From Magicicada septendecula (taxonomy: Eukaryota > Arthropoda > Insecta > Hemiptera > Cicadidae), in the NCBI GenBank assembly GCA_034769895.1, contig CM068367.1:705034885-705098884 (forward strand): DNA of 64,000 bases, written 5' to 3'. Within the stretch, counting starts at the first letter, position 1. Each line of letters opens with the position of its first letter. The notes beneath the pieces are model-generated. The model saw nothing but the letters and a program-made list of their open reading frames with translations, was not told the origin of the DNA and did not search any database. A program made the position numbers and the translations under genes. Positions 13,286-27,154 of this stretch are shown piece after piece.

Positions 13286-16266
13286 TTTTATCTTATTTCT
13301 AACACATTAAAATTTACTTAAAATTGATTTTACTACACTATACAATTATTACATAGACAATTTATTTCTTGGTTAAATCATTTGCATTGTTCACAAGAGA
13401 ATAATTTCTCTTCTAAGGGAAGGACAAAAATTCCACACACACTTCAATGTAAAGTCAACGATCAGCTGTTCGCTGGAATGTAGGTCACCCTAGTTTATTT
13501 AGTAAACAATGGCAAGGTAGTTGTATGCGGGGGAACGCGAGGGTTACATTCAAGTATTGTTCTCTATAACAATAGCTAAGGCTATCTTTCTCGACCGGTT
13601 TCAACTGGGGAAGCCAGTTGTACCAAGGGGTGAATCCGATTCAACGAAACACGCTTTACAAGATACAGGTGTATTACGGTAGTAACAGTCCGAGTTTAGT
13701 AATTAATTGTCTTACGTTCCACCTTTAATTTTGAAATTATTTTTAATTTTTTGCTAACAAAATTAAGTTACGAATTTCTTTACACGTAATTAACCGAGTG
13801 TACTTTAGTCAGGAGTTTATATTATTTTTTTTTTTTTTACCGTGACGACAGACATACACTTACATACTATGCAGGCATATTCAGTAAACTACAGGTCTTG
13901 AATTGTCCCAATATAAACCTATTAAAGACTGAACAGTTTGACAAGCACTAAAATTCATGTACGTACTTGCATTGGCGTAATACAATGATAGTCGGTATTA
14001 TTTTGCGTATCTTAAACAAATTACATCATACGCAAATTATTACATAATCTAGTACAAAATAAATTCACCTTATGAAAATTACTGTTAACATGAAATACAA
14101 TAACTGAGTGCATAGATCAGCAGAGAGTTATCTATTTTACTACTTAACAATTTTTTTTTTAATTTAGCAGAGTGGCACATTTTTGTTTGCGTCACGATGC
14201 TTACAAACCTTTTATATAAATAAGCAAAGTGGCACATTTTTGTAACGTTCTGGGCTACGTTACAAATCCAGGGAACCCATCATAATTGACGCTAGCCAAT
14301 TATACAGGCTGCCTACGTTGTAACGAACTGAAATTAAATTCAACACAAAGAACAATAATATTTACTCTTTTGATTAGAACACAAGGGGAAGGTATTTCAC
14401 TGATTTATGCACTCACTTCAATCTGTAATAAGATGACATCTCTTTATTAACAAATTATATAAATAGATCCCATAACATAAATTATACTGAAATATTCAAA
14501 AAGGTTTTCTGTAAAACAAGGGATCATATTGATCATGTTATTTACCTCGTATCCGAGTCTCGTTATATATAGTAAAGACATCTGAATGATACTATGCTCA
14601 TCTAGGAGCTTGCATGATTACATAAACCATTTGAAGAATGGTATTATTTCTTTAAGTGATTATAACTTACATTTCAAAATTAACGTTACAACGTATGATT
14701 TTCGATACTACAGTTTATATTTCTTAGGTTTTATTTATTACTTAAAGAAAATTATAGTCTCTTGAAAAAAGTCTCTTTCATCTATAAAAGTTATGTTTTA
14801 AATGTACTTAATTCTCGATAGGCAAGCTATCGAGTCACCTCTACAATAAGCTTTGCTGTCCTCGTCCTGGGGTGTGACTCTTGGGAATTCTGGTAGTCGG
14901 TGTAGTCATCTGGGTCGAGTCTCTGCTGAATATCTTATAGCTGTATTAGTGAGGAGATTGATGTAATGCTGCACGAAGTTGGGTTGATCCACGTAGGTCC
15001 TGGTCAGCCGTGTATGGGTTGTAGACTTCCGTATATACAATTTGGCAGGTCACATATTCACAGGTAGAGTTGTACTGGAGTTTGCATCTTAAGTAGAGAC
15101 GTCACCTTGTTTACGAGTTCTCAATTTTTCTTATATTACTCCATTTCTTGAATAAATCTTTTACTACATTTACTACATCATATACACATATAACGATCAC
15201 TAGCTCCCTACGTTTTTTGTTTAGTGGTAGCTAACCATTATTTTAAAGTTTAAATAACTCATTTTTGCAGAGCCCTCGCTTGGAGGTGTGTACTGTCTGA
15301 ACGCCGCATCGTAACTCTTACCTCGATACGACAGGGGCATTACAACGAAGCGGAGCGAGTACTCCGCCATAATATAGTTCCAACTTTTATTTAAATAGAC
15401 ATTCTTATAGCAAGATGAAACAAATTATTTAGACTTATTTAGTTTACAGGGACTATTTTAACTACTACTGGTGCCTTCAAATTATTAATTACTTACATCA
15501 CGATTTTCAGGTATTTCTAAGTTACAGACGGTATTTCTAAGCACGTTGTGTCCGGAATTATACACGCCAACGCATGATGATTTACTAAAGGGTTAACTGT
15601 AATATTATTAACTTTTTCCAATACGATTTTTTTTATTTCTTGTTTAGTTAGAATTTCTCAATTTAAATCTCATACTTATTCTGAGTTAGATCAGGGGTAT
15701 TAGGTTTAATTGTGCGATTTAAAAATACATAATTGCTTTCTCAGTTTTTTTATTATTTTTATCTTTTTTTATTATTAATTAAATCATCACATACTCCGCC
15801 GCTTAAAATCGACATTGGGAATTTTAGTAAGGAAAAATTCAAAGGTGGGGGACTTGGAGTATGCTTGGTGTTAATGTGTGGAATTTCTCTCCCCCTTTTA
15901 CTTTTTCTTTCACATTGTTATTGGTATGTGTTATACACATTTATTTCTTCTCTATAATAAAACAATATACATATATATATTTTCTTACATACTACTTTTT
16001 TCATGATATAAAATTCACACTTAAGATCTACATTGTAGAACACAAAACTTTTTCTTATGTCTACTACTTAAATCTACTACCGGTTTTTTCTTGGGGTTTT
16101 TGTTACTCTCTTCATAGAGTAATTTTCTAAATATTTTGTTATTTAGAGGTCATTGAGTACTCATTTGCTTATCTTTCGCTGAACAGGATCTCAGGTTGAT
16201 CAGGCCTCATTTCCAAATTCTACGATTAACACTTAGCATGGTTACTGAGGTATAAGATAACTTGTC

Positions 16267-16597
16267 TACCTAGTATTACCTTTTCTATTTTTGACGATGC
16301 TATTGCCTCTTTTCTTCTTATACAATTTTATCTGCGAAATATGTGTTCTCCGTACATATTCTTGAGTCGCAGGTTCGTACAGGGCTACTGTAACTGGAGT
16401 TAAGTACTTCTTGATTTGGAAGGACCACACCATCGGTATGATAGTTTAGAGGTGGTCTTATCAATTGCACTACTAGTCGGGTGTGTCTTGTACATTACTA
16501 AGTCACCGACTTGGTACCTAACTAAATTGTTACTGTTATGAACGTTTCTCTCGTGGTATTTTCTGGATTTCTCTAGGTTCGCTCTTGTAATCGAGTC
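16267..16597 (-). pseudogene. pol: Pol end remnant, unit 5 (broken)
   Basis: Integrase-tail blocks at the matching place, same as unit 4. Confidence 0.55.
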
Positions 16598-16754
16598 CGC
16601 TTAGGTTGTTTAACTGCGCGGGTGTATCAAATCCACTTTCGCGTATTGACTTAAGTAATTCCGCGACTGTTACATTTGCATGGGATAGACCACGCAAAAG
16701 AGCTTCATAAGACAGCTCGTCCTTTAATAGTAAATCTGGATTAAATTGTGCCAT
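16536..16754 (-). pseudogene. gag: Gag start remnant, unit 5
   Basis: Open over 72 codons. Haplotype Ser24, Leu34; shares the silent variant CTTAAGTAATTCC with unit 4. Confidence 0.58.
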
Positions 16755-19734
16755 TTTTATCTTATTTCTAACACATTAAAATTTACTTAAAATTGATTTT
16801 ACTACACTATACAATTATTACATAGACAATTTATTTCTTGGTTAAATCATTTGCATTGTTCACAAGAGAATAATTTCTCTTCTAAGGGAAGGACAAAAAT
16901 TCCACACACACTTCAATGTAAAGTCAACGATCAGCTGTTCGCTGGAATGTAGGTCACCCTAGTTTATTTAGTAAACAATGGCAAGGTAGTTGTATGCGGG
17001 GGAACGCGAGGGTTACATTCAAGTATTGTTCTCTATAACAATAGCTAAGGCTATCTTTCTCGACCGGTTTCAACTGGGGAAGCCAGTTGTACCAAGGGGT
17101 GAATCCGATTCAACGAAACACGCTTTACAAGATACAGGTGTATTACGGTAGTAACAGTCCGAGTTTAGTAATTAATTGTCTTACGTTCCACCTTTAATTT
17201 TGAAATTATTTTTAATTTTTTGCTAACAAAATTAAGTTACGAATTTCTTTACACGTAATTAACCGAGTGTACTTTAGTCAGGAGTTTATATTATTTTTTT
17301 TTTTTTTACCGTGACGACAGACATACACTTACATACTATGCAGGCATATTCAGTAAACTACAGGTCTTGAATTGTCCCAATATAAACCTATTAAAGACTG
17401 AACAGTTTGACAAGCACTAAAATTCATGTACGTACTTGCATTGGCGTAATACAATGATAGTCGGTATTATTTTGCGTATCTTAAACAAATTACATCATAC
17501 GCAAATTATTACATAATCTAGTACAAAATAAATTCACCTTATGAAAATTACTGTTAACATGAAATACAATAACTGAGTGCATAGATCAGCAGAGAGTTAT
17601 CTATTTTACTACTTAACAATTTTTTTTTTAATTTAGCAGAGTGGCACATTTTTGTTTGCGTCACGATGCTTACAAACCTTTTATATAAATAAGCAAAGTG
17701 GCACATTTTTGTAACGTTCTGGGCTACGTTACAAGCCCCAGGGAACCCATCATAATTGACGCTAGCCAATTATACAGGCTGCCTACGTTGTAACGAACTG
17801 AAATTAAATTCAACACAAAGAACAATAATATTTACTCTTTTGATTAAAACACAAGGGGAAGGTATTTCACTGATTTATGCACTCACTTCAATCTGTAATA
17901 AGATGACATCTCTTTATTAACAAATTATATAAATAGATCCCATAACATAAATTATACTGAAATATTCAAAAAGGTTTTCTGTAAAACAAGGGATCATATT
18001 GATCATGTTATTTACCTCGTATCCGAGTCTCGTTATATATAGTAAAGACATCTGAATGATACTATGATCATCTAGGAGCTTGCATGATTACATAAACCAT
18101 TTGAAGAATGGTATTATTTATTTAAGTGATTATAACATACATTTCAAAATTAACGTTACAACGTATGCTTTTCGATACTACAGTTTATATTTCTTAGGTT
18201 TTATTTATTACTTAAAGAAAATTATAGTCTCTTGAAAAAAGTCTCTTTCATCTATAAAAGTTATGTTTTAAATGTACTTAATTCTCGATAGGCAAGCTAT
18301 CGAGTCACCTCTACAATAAGCTTTGCTGTCCTCGTCCTGGGGTGTGACTCTTGGGAATTCTGGTAGTCGGTGTAGTCATCTGGGTCGAGTCTCTGCTGAA
18401 TATCTTATAGCTGTATTAGTGAGGAGATTGATGTAATGCTGCACGTAGTTGGGTTGATCCACGTAGGTCCTGGTCAGCCGTGTATGGGTTGTAGACGTCC
18501 GTATATACAATTTGGCAGGTCACATATTCACAGGTAGAGTTGTACTGGAGTTTGCATCTTAAGTAGAGACGTCACCTTGTTTAAGAGTTCTTAATTTTTC
18601 TTATATTACTCCATTTCTTGAATAAACCTTTTACTACATTTACTACATCATATACACATATAACGATCACTAGCTCCCCACGTTTTTTGTTTAGTGGTAG
18701 CTAACCATTATTTTAAAGTTTAAATAACTCATTTTTGCAGAGCCCTCGCTTGGAGGTGTGTACTGTCTGAACGCCGCATCGTAACTCTTACCTCGATACG
18801 ACAGGGGCATTACAACGAAGCGGAGCGAGTACTCCGCCATAATATAGTTCCAACTTTTATTTAAATTGACATTCTTATAGCAAGATGAAACAAATTATTT
18901 AGACTTATTTAGTTTACAGGGACTATTTTAACTACTACTGGTGCCTTCAAATTATTAATTACTTACATCACGATTTTCAGGTATTTCTAAGTTACAGACG
19001 GTATTTCTAAGCACGTTGTGTCCGGAATTATACACGTCAACGCATGATGATTTACTAAAGGGTTAACTGTAATATTATTAACTTTTTCCAATACGATTTT
19101 TTTTATTTCTTGTTTAGTTAGAATTTCTCAATTTAAATCTCATACTTATTCTGAGTTAGATCAGGGGTATTAGGTTTAATTGTGCGATTTAAAAATACAT
19201 AATCGCTTTCTCAGTTTTTTTATTATTTTTATCTTTTTTTATTATTAATTAAATCATCACATACTCCGCCGCTTAAAATCGACATTGGGAATTTTAGTAA
19301 GGAAAAATTCAAAGGTGGGGGACTTGGAGTATGCTTGGTGTTAATGTGTGGAATTTCTCTCCCCCTTTTTCTTTTTCTTTCACATTGTTATTGGTATGTG
19401 TTATACACATTTATTTCTTCTCTATAATAAAACAATATACATATATATTTTCTTACATACTACTTTTTTCATGATATAAAATTCACACTTAAGATCTACA
19501 TTTTAGAACACAAAACTTTTTCTTATGTCTACTACTTAAATCTACTACCGGTTTTTTCTTGGGGTTTTTGTTACTCTCTTCATAGAGTAATTTTCTAAAT
19601 ATTTTGTTATTTAGAGGTCATTGAGTACTCATTTGCTTATCTTTCGCTGAACAGGATCTCAGGTTGATCAGGCCTCATTTCCAAATTCTACGATTAACAC
19701 TTAGCATGGTTACTGAGGTATAAGATAACTTGTC

Positions 19735-20065
19735 TACCTAGTATTACCTTTTCTATTTTTGACGATGCTATTGCCTCTTTTCTTCTTATACAATTTTATC
19801 TGCGAAATATGTGTTCTCCGTACATATTCTTGAGTCGCAGGTTCGTACAGGGCTACTGTAACTGGAGTTAAGTACTTCTTGATTTGGAAGGACCACACCA
19901 TCGGTATGATAGTTTAGAGGTGGTCTTATCAATTGCACTACTAGTCGGGTGTGTCTTGTACATTACTAAGTCACCGACTTGGTACCTAACTAAATTGTTA
20001 CTGTTATGAACGTTTCTCTCGTGGTATTTTCTGGATTTCTCTAGGTTCGCTCTTGTAATCGAGTC
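19735..20065 (-). pseudogene. pol: Pol end remnant, unit 6 (broken)
   Basis: Integrase-tail blocks at the matching place. Confidence 0.55.
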
Positions 20066-20222
20066 CGCTTAGGTTGTTTAACTGCGCGGGTGTATCAAAT
20101 CCACTTTCGCGTATTGACTTATGCAATTCCGCGACTGTTACATTTGCATGGGGTAGACCACGCAAAAGAGCTTCATAAGACAGCTCGTCCTTTAATAGTA
20201 AATCTGGATTAAATTGTGCCAT
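20004..20222 (-). pseudogene. gag: Gag start remnant, unit 6
   Basis: Open over 72 codons. Haplotype Pro24, His34, unlike its neighbour unit 5. Confidence 0.58.
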
Positions 20223-23200
20223 TTTTATCTTATTTCTAACACATTAAAATTTACTTAAAATTGATTTTACTACACTATACACTTATTACATAGACAATTT
20301 ATTTCTTGGTTAAATCATTTGCATTGTTCACAAGAGAATAATTTCTCTTCTAAGGGAAGGACAAAAATTCCACACACACTTCAATGTAAAGTCAACGATC
20401 AGCTGTTCGCTGGAATGTAGGTCACCATAGTTTATTTAGTAAACAATGGCAAGGTAGTTGTATGCGGGGGAACGCGAGGGTTACATTCAAGTATTGTTCT
20501 CTATAACAATAGCTAAGGCTATCTTTCTCGACCGGTTTCAACTGGGGAAGCCAGTTGTACCAAGGGGTGAATCCGATTCAACGAAACACGCTTTACAAGA
20601 TACAGGTGTATTACGGTAGTAACAGTCCGAGTTTAGTAATTAATTGTCTTACGTTCCACCTTTAATTTTGAAATTATTTTTAATTTTTTGCTAACAAAAT
20701 TAAGTTACGAATTTCTTTACACGTAATTAACCGAGTGTACTTTAGTCAGGAGTTTATATTATTTTTTTTTTTTTTACCGTGACGACAGACATACACTTAC
20801 ATACTATGCAGGCATATTCAGGAAACTACAGGTCTTGAATTGTCCCAATATAAACCTATTAAAGACTGAACAGTTTGACAAGAACTAAAATTCATGTACG
20901 TACTTGCATTGGCGTAATACAATGATAGTCGGTATTATTTTGCGTATCTTAAACAAATTACATCATACGCAAATTATTACATAATCTAGTACAAAATAAA
21001 TTCACCTTATGAAAATTACTGTTAACATGAAATACAATAACTGAGTGCATAGATCAGCAGAGAGTTATCTATTTTACTACTTAACAATTTTTTTTTTAAT
21101 TTAGCAGAGTGGCACATTTTTGTTTGCGTCACGATGCTTACAAACCTTTTATATAAATAAGCAAAGTGGCACATTTTTGTAACGTTCTGGGCTACGTTAC
21201 AAATCCAGGGAACCCATCATAATTGACGCTAGCCAATTATACAGGCTGCCTACGTTGTAACGAACTGAAATTAAATTCAACACAAAGAACAATAATATTT
21301 ACTCTTTTGATTAGAACACAAGGGGAAGGTATTTCACTGATTTATGCACTCACTTCAATCTGTAATAAGATGACATCTCTTTATTAACAAATTATATAAA
21401 TAGATCCCATAACATAAATTATACTGAAATATTCAAAAAGGTTTTCTGTAAAACAAGGGATCATATTGATCATGTTATTTACCTCGGATCCGAGTCTCGT
21501 TATATATAGTAAAGACATCTGAATGATACTATGCTCATCTAGGAGCTTGCATGATTACATAAACCATTTGAAGAATGGTATTATTTCTTTAAGTGATTAT
21601 AACATACATTTCAAAATTAACGTTACGACGTATGATTTTCGATACTACAGTTTATATTTCTTAGGTTTTATTTATTACTTAAAGAAAATTATAGTCTCTT
21701 GAAAAAAGTCTCTTTCATCTATAAAAGTTATGTTTTAAATGTACTTAATTCTCGATAGGCAAGCTATCGAGTCACCTCTACAATAAGCTTTGCTGTCCTC
21801 GTCCTGGGGTGTGACTCTTGGGAATTCTGGTAGTCGGTGTAGTCATCTGGGTCGAGTCATTGGTGAATATCTTATAGCTGTATTAGTGAGGAGATTGATG
21901 TAATGCTGCACGAAGTTGGGTTGATCCACGTAGGTCCTGGTCAGCCGTGTATGGGTTGTAGACGTCCGTATATACAATTTGGCAGGTCACATATTCACAG
22001 GTAGAGTTGTACTGGAGTTTGCATCTTAAGTAGAGACGTCACCTTGTTTACGAGTTCTTAATTTTTCTTATATTACTACATTTCTTGAATAAACCTTTTA
22101 CGACATTTACTACATCATATACACATATAACGATCACTAGCTCCCCACGTTTTTTGTTTAGTGGTAGCTAACCATTATTTTAAAGTTTAAATAACTCATT
22201 TTTGCAGAGCCCTCGCTTGGAGGTGTGTACTGTCTGAACGCCGCATCGTAACTCTTACCTCGATACGACAGGGGCATTACAACGAAGCGGAGCGAGTACT
22301 CCGCCATAATATAGTTCCAACTTTTATTTAAATAGACATTCTTATAGCAAGATGAAACAAATTATTTAGACTTATTTAGTTTACAGGGACTATTTTAACT
22401 ACTACTGGTGCCTTCAAATTATTAATTACTTACATCACGATTTTCAGGTATTTCTAAGTTACAGACGGTTCGCTAAGCACGTTGTGTCCGGAATTAAACA
22501 GGTCAACGCATGATGATTAACTAAAGGGTTAACTGTAATATTATTAACTTTTTCCAATACGATTTTTTTTATTTCTTGTTTAGTTAGAATTTCTCAATTT
22601 AAATCTCATACTTATTCTGAGTTAGATCAGGGGTATTAGGTTTAATTGTGCGATTTAAAAATACATAATTGCTTTCTCAGTTTTTTTATTATTTTTAACT
22701 TTTTTTATTATTAATTAAATCATCACATACTCCGCCGCTTAAAATCGACATTGTGAATTTTAGTAAGGAAAAATTCAAAGGTGGGGGACTTGGAGTATGC
22801 TTGGTGTTAATGTGTGGAATTTCTCTCCCCCTTTTTCTTTTTCTTTCACATTGTTATTGGTATGTGTTATACACATTTATTTCTTCTCTATAATAAAACA
22901 ATATACATATATATTTTCTTACATAATACTTTCTTCATGATATAAAATTCACACTTAAGATCTACATTTTAGAACACAAAACGTTTTCTTATGTCTACTA
23001 CTTAAATCTACTACCGGTTTTTTCTTGGGGTTTTTGTTACTCTCTTCATAGAGTAATTTTCTAAATATTTTGTTATTTAGAGGTCATTGAGTACTCATTT
23101 GCTTATCTTTCGCTGAACAGGATCTCAGGTTGATCAGGCCTCATTTCCAAATTCTACGATTAACACTTAGCATGGTTACTGAGGTATAAGATAACTTGTC

Positions 23201-23531
23201 TACCTAGTATTACCTTTTCTATTTTTGACGATGCTATTGCCTCTTTTCTTCTTATACTATTTTATCTGCGAAATATGTGTTCTCCGTACATATTCTTGAG
23301 TCGCAGGTTCGTACAGGGCTACTGTAACTGGAGTTAAGTACTTCTTGATTTGGAAGGACCACACCATCGGTATGATAGTTTAGAGGTGGTCTTATCAATT
23401 GCACTATTAGTCGGGTGTGTCTTGTACATTACTAAGTCACCGACTTGGTACCTAACTAAATTGTTACTGTTATGAACGTTTCTCTCGTGGTATTTTCTGG
23501 ATTTCTCTAGGTTCGCTCTTGTAATCGAGTC
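23201..23531 (-). pseudogene. pol: Pol end remnant, unit 7 (broken)
   Basis: Integrase-tail blocks at the matching place, with the CTTATACTATTTT variant shared with unit 8. Confidence 0.55.
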
Positions 23532-23688
23532 CGCTTAGGTTGTTTAACTGCGCGGGTGTATCAAATCCACTTTCGCGTATTGACTTATGCAATTCCGCGA
23601 CTGTTACATTTGCATGGGGTAGACCACGCAAAAGAGCTTCATAAGACAGCTCGTCCTTTAATAGTAAATCTGGATTAAATTGTGCCAT
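23470..23688 (-). pseudogene. gag: Gag start remnant, unit 7
   Basis: Open over 72 codons. Haplotype Pro24, His34. One private base change just upstream of the ATG (GCCATATTTA). Confidence 0.58.
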
Positions 23689-26666
23689 ATTTATCTTATT
23701 TCTAACACATTAAAATTTACTTAAAATTGATTTTACTACACTATACACTTATTACATAGACAATTTATTTCTTGGTTAAATCATTTGCATTGTTCACAAG
23801 AGAATAATTTCTCTTCTAAGGGAAGGACAAAAATTCCACACACACTTCAATGTAAAGTCAACGATCAGCTGTTCGCTGGAATGTAGGTCACCCTAGTTTA
23901 TTTAGTAAACAATGGCAAGGTAGTTGTATGCGGGGGAACGCGAGGGTTACATTCAAGTATTGTTCTCTATAACAATAGCTAAGGCTATCTTTCTCGACCG
24001 GTTTCAACTGGGGAAGCCAGTTGTACCAAGGGGTGAATCCGATTCAACGAAACACGCTTTACAAGATACAGGTGTATTACGGTAGTAACAGTCCGAGTTT
24101 AGTAATTAATTGTCTTACGTTCTACCTTTAATTTTGAAATTATTTTTAATTTTTTGCTAACAAAATTAAGTTACGAATTTCTTTACACGTAATTAACCGA
24201 GTCTACTTTAGTCAGGAGTTTATATTATTTTTTTTTTTTTACCGTGACGACAGACATACACTTACATACTATGCAGGCATATTCAGGAAACTACAGGTCT
24301 TGAATTGTCCCAATATAAACCTGTTAAAGACTGAACAGTTTGACAAGCACTAAAATTCATGTACGTACTTGCATTGGCGTAATACAATGATAGTCGGTAT
24401 TATTTTGCGTATCTTAAACAAATTACATCATACGCAAATTATTACATAATCTAGTACAAAATAAATTCACTTTATGAAAATTACTGTTAACATGAAATAC
24501 AATAACTGAGTGCATAGATCAGCAGAGAGTTATCTATTTTACTACTTAACATTTTTTTTTTTAATTTAGCAGAGTGGCGCATTTTTGTTTGCGTCACGAT
24601 GCTTACAAACCTTTTATATAAATAAGCAAAGTGGCACATTTTTGTAACGTTCTGGGTTACGTTACAAATCCAGGGAACCCATCATAATTGACGCTAGCCA
24701 GTTATACAGGCTGCCTACGTTGTAACGAACTGAAATTAAATTCAACACAAAGAACAATAATATTTACTCTTTTGATTAGAACACAAGGGGAAGGTATTTC
24801 ACTGATTTATGCACTCACTTCAATCTGTAATAAGATGATATCTCTTTATTAACAAATTATATAAATAGATCCCATAACATAAATTATACTGAAATATTCA
24901 GAAAGGTTTTCTGTAAAACAAGGGATCATATTGATCATGTTATTTACCTCGGATCCGAGTCTCGTTATATATAGTAAAGACATCTGAATGATACTATGCT
25001 CATCTAGGAGCTTGCATGATTACATAAACCATTTGAAGAATGGTATTATTTCTTTAAGTGATTATAACATACATTTCAAAATTAACGTTACGACGTATGA
25101 TTTTCGATACTACAGTTTATATTTCTTAGGTTTTATTTATTACTTAAAGAAAATTATAGTCTCTTGAAAAAAGTCTCTTTCATCTATAAAAGTTATGTTT
25201 TAAATGTACTTAATTCTCGATAGGCAAGCTATCGAGTCACCTCTACAATAAGCTTTGCTGTCCTCGTCCTGGGGTGTGACTCTTGGGAATTCTGGTAGTC
25301 GGTGTAGTCATCTGGGTCGAGTCATTGGTGAATATCTTATAGCTGTATTAGTGAGGAGATTGATGTAATGCTGCACGAAGTTGGGTTGATCCACGTAGGT
25401 CCTGGTCAGCCGTGTATGGGTTGTAGACGTCCGTATATACAATTTGGCAGGTCACATATTCACAGGTAGAGTTGTACTGGAGTTTGCATCTTAAGTAGAG
25501 ACGTCACCTTGTTTACGAGTTCTTAATTTTTCTTATATTACTACATTTCTTGAATAAACCTTTTACGACATTTACTACATCATATACACATATAACGATC
25601 ACTAGCTCCCCACGTTTTTTGTTTAGTGGTAGCTAACCATTATTTTAAAGTTTAAATAACTCATTTTTGCAGAGCCCTCGCTTGGAGGTGTGTACTGTCT
25701 GAACGCCGCATCGTAACTCTTACCTCGATACGACAGGGGCATTACAACGAAGCGGAGCGAGTACTCCGCCATAATATAGTTCCAACTTTTATTTAAATAG
25801 ACATTCTTATAGCAAGATGAAACAAATTATTTAGACTTATTTAGTTTACAGGGACTATTTTAACTACTACTGGTGCCTTCAAATTATTAATTACTTACAT
25901 CACGATTTTCAGGTATTTCTAAGTTACAGACGGTATTTCTAAGCACGTTGTGTCCGGAATTATACACGTCAACGCATGATGATTTACTAAAGGGTTAACT
26001 GTAATATTATTAACTTTTTCCAATACGATTTTTTTTATTTCTTGTTTAGTTAGAATTTCTCAATTTAAATCTCATACTTATTCTGAGTTAGATCAGGGGT
26101 ATTAGGTTTAATTGTGCGATTTAAAAATACATAATTGCTTTCTCAGTTTTTTTATTATTTTTAACTTTTTTTATTATTAATTAAATCATCACATACTCCG
26201 CCGCTTAAAATCGACATTGTGAATTTTAGTAAGGAAAAATTCAAAGGTGGGGGACTTGGAGTATGCTTGGTGTTAATGTGTGGAATTTCTCTCCCCCTTT
26301 TTCTTTTTCTTTCACATTGTTATTGGTATGTGTTATACACATTTATTTCTTCTCTATAATAAAACAATATACATATATATTTTCTTACATAATACTTTCT
26401 TCATGATATAAAATTCACACTTAAGATCTACATTTTAGAACACAAAACGTTTTCTTATGTCTACTACTTAAATCTACTACCGGTTTTTTCTTGGGGTTTT
26501 TGTTACTCTCTTCATAGAGTAATTTTCTAAATATTTTGTTATTTAGAGGTCATTGAGTACTCATTTGCTTATCTTTCGCTGAACAGGATCTCAGGTTGAT
26601 CAGGCCTCATTTCCAAATTCTACGATTAACACTTAGCATGGTTACTGAGGTATAAGATAACTTGTC

Positions 26667-26997
26667 TACCTAGTATTACCTTTTCTATTTTTGACGATGC
26701 TATTGCCTCTTTTCTTCTTATACTATTTTATCTGCGAAATATGTGTTCTCCGTACATATTCTTGAGTCGCAGGTTCGTACAGGGCTACTGTAACTGGAGT
26801 TAAGTACTTCTTGATTTGGAAGGACCACACCATCGGTATGATAGTTTAGAGGTGGTCTTATCAATTGCACTACTAGTCGGGTGTGTCTTGTACATTACTA
26901 AGTCACCGACTTGGTACCTAACTAAATTGTTACTGTTATGAACGTTTCTCTCGTGGTATTTTCTGGATTTCTCTAGGTTCGCTCTTGTAATCGAGTC
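26667..26997 (-). pseudogene. pol: Pol end remnant, unit 8 (broken)
   Basis: Integrase-tail blocks at the matching place, with the CTTATACTATTTT variant shared with unit 7. Confidence 0.55.
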
Positions 26998-27154
26998 CGC
27001 TTAGGTTGTTTAACTGCGCGGGTGTATCAAATCCACTTTCGCGTATTGACTTATGCAATTCCGCGACTGTTACATTTGCATGGGGTAGACCACGCAAAAG
27101 AGCTTCATAAGACAGCTCGTCCTTTAATAGTAAATCTGGATTAAATTGTGCCAT
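26936..27154 (-). pseudogene. gag: Gag start remnant, unit 8
   Basis: Open over 72 codons. Haplotype Pro24, His34; same protein as units 6 and 7. Confidence 0.58.

Larger units (their letters stand above)
10397..13865 (-). repeat. Array unit 4 (twin of unit 5)
   Basis: 3,469 bp. Its palindrome reads CTCGTATCCGAG, a form shared only with units 5 and 6. From about 10,605 onward it is near-identical to unit 5: both have GTAGACTTCCG, TTCTCAATTTTTC, AATAAATCTTTTAC and a TA run longer by one TA. Before that it has private CATTATCGTA and CCTCATG. Confidence 0.95.
13866..17334 (-). repeat. Array unit 5 (twin of unit 4)
   Basis: 3,469 bp. Carries the unit 4 markers listed there. Its first stretch (CAGTAAACTAC, AACCTATTAAAG) matches the start of unit 6, so the duplicated block is offset from the unit boundary used here. 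Confidence 0.95.
17335..20802 (-). repeat. Array unit 6
   Basis: 3,468 bp. The first few hundred bases match the start of unit 5 (CAGTAAACTAC, AACCTATTAAAG). Private changes follow: ACAAGCCCCAGGG near 17732 where others have ACAAATCCAGGG, CTATGATCAT near 18062 and TATGCTTTTCG near 18165. The second half lacks the long TA run of units 4-5. Confidence 0.95.
20803..24267 (-). repeat. Array unit 7
   Basis: 3,465 bp. Private GACGGTTCGCTAAGC near 22465 where every other unit has GACGGTATTTCTAAGC. From about 22,680 to its end it pairs with unit 8 (CATTGTGAATTT, ACATAATACTTTCTTC, AAAACGTTTTC, CTTATACTATTTT). Confidence 0.95.

Noticed and set aside
17554-17769. Minus-strand 71-codon frame in unit 6
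   Set aside because: Covers the T run, the short direct repeats and the inverted repeat. It is open only through private changes of this unit and has no family likeness.
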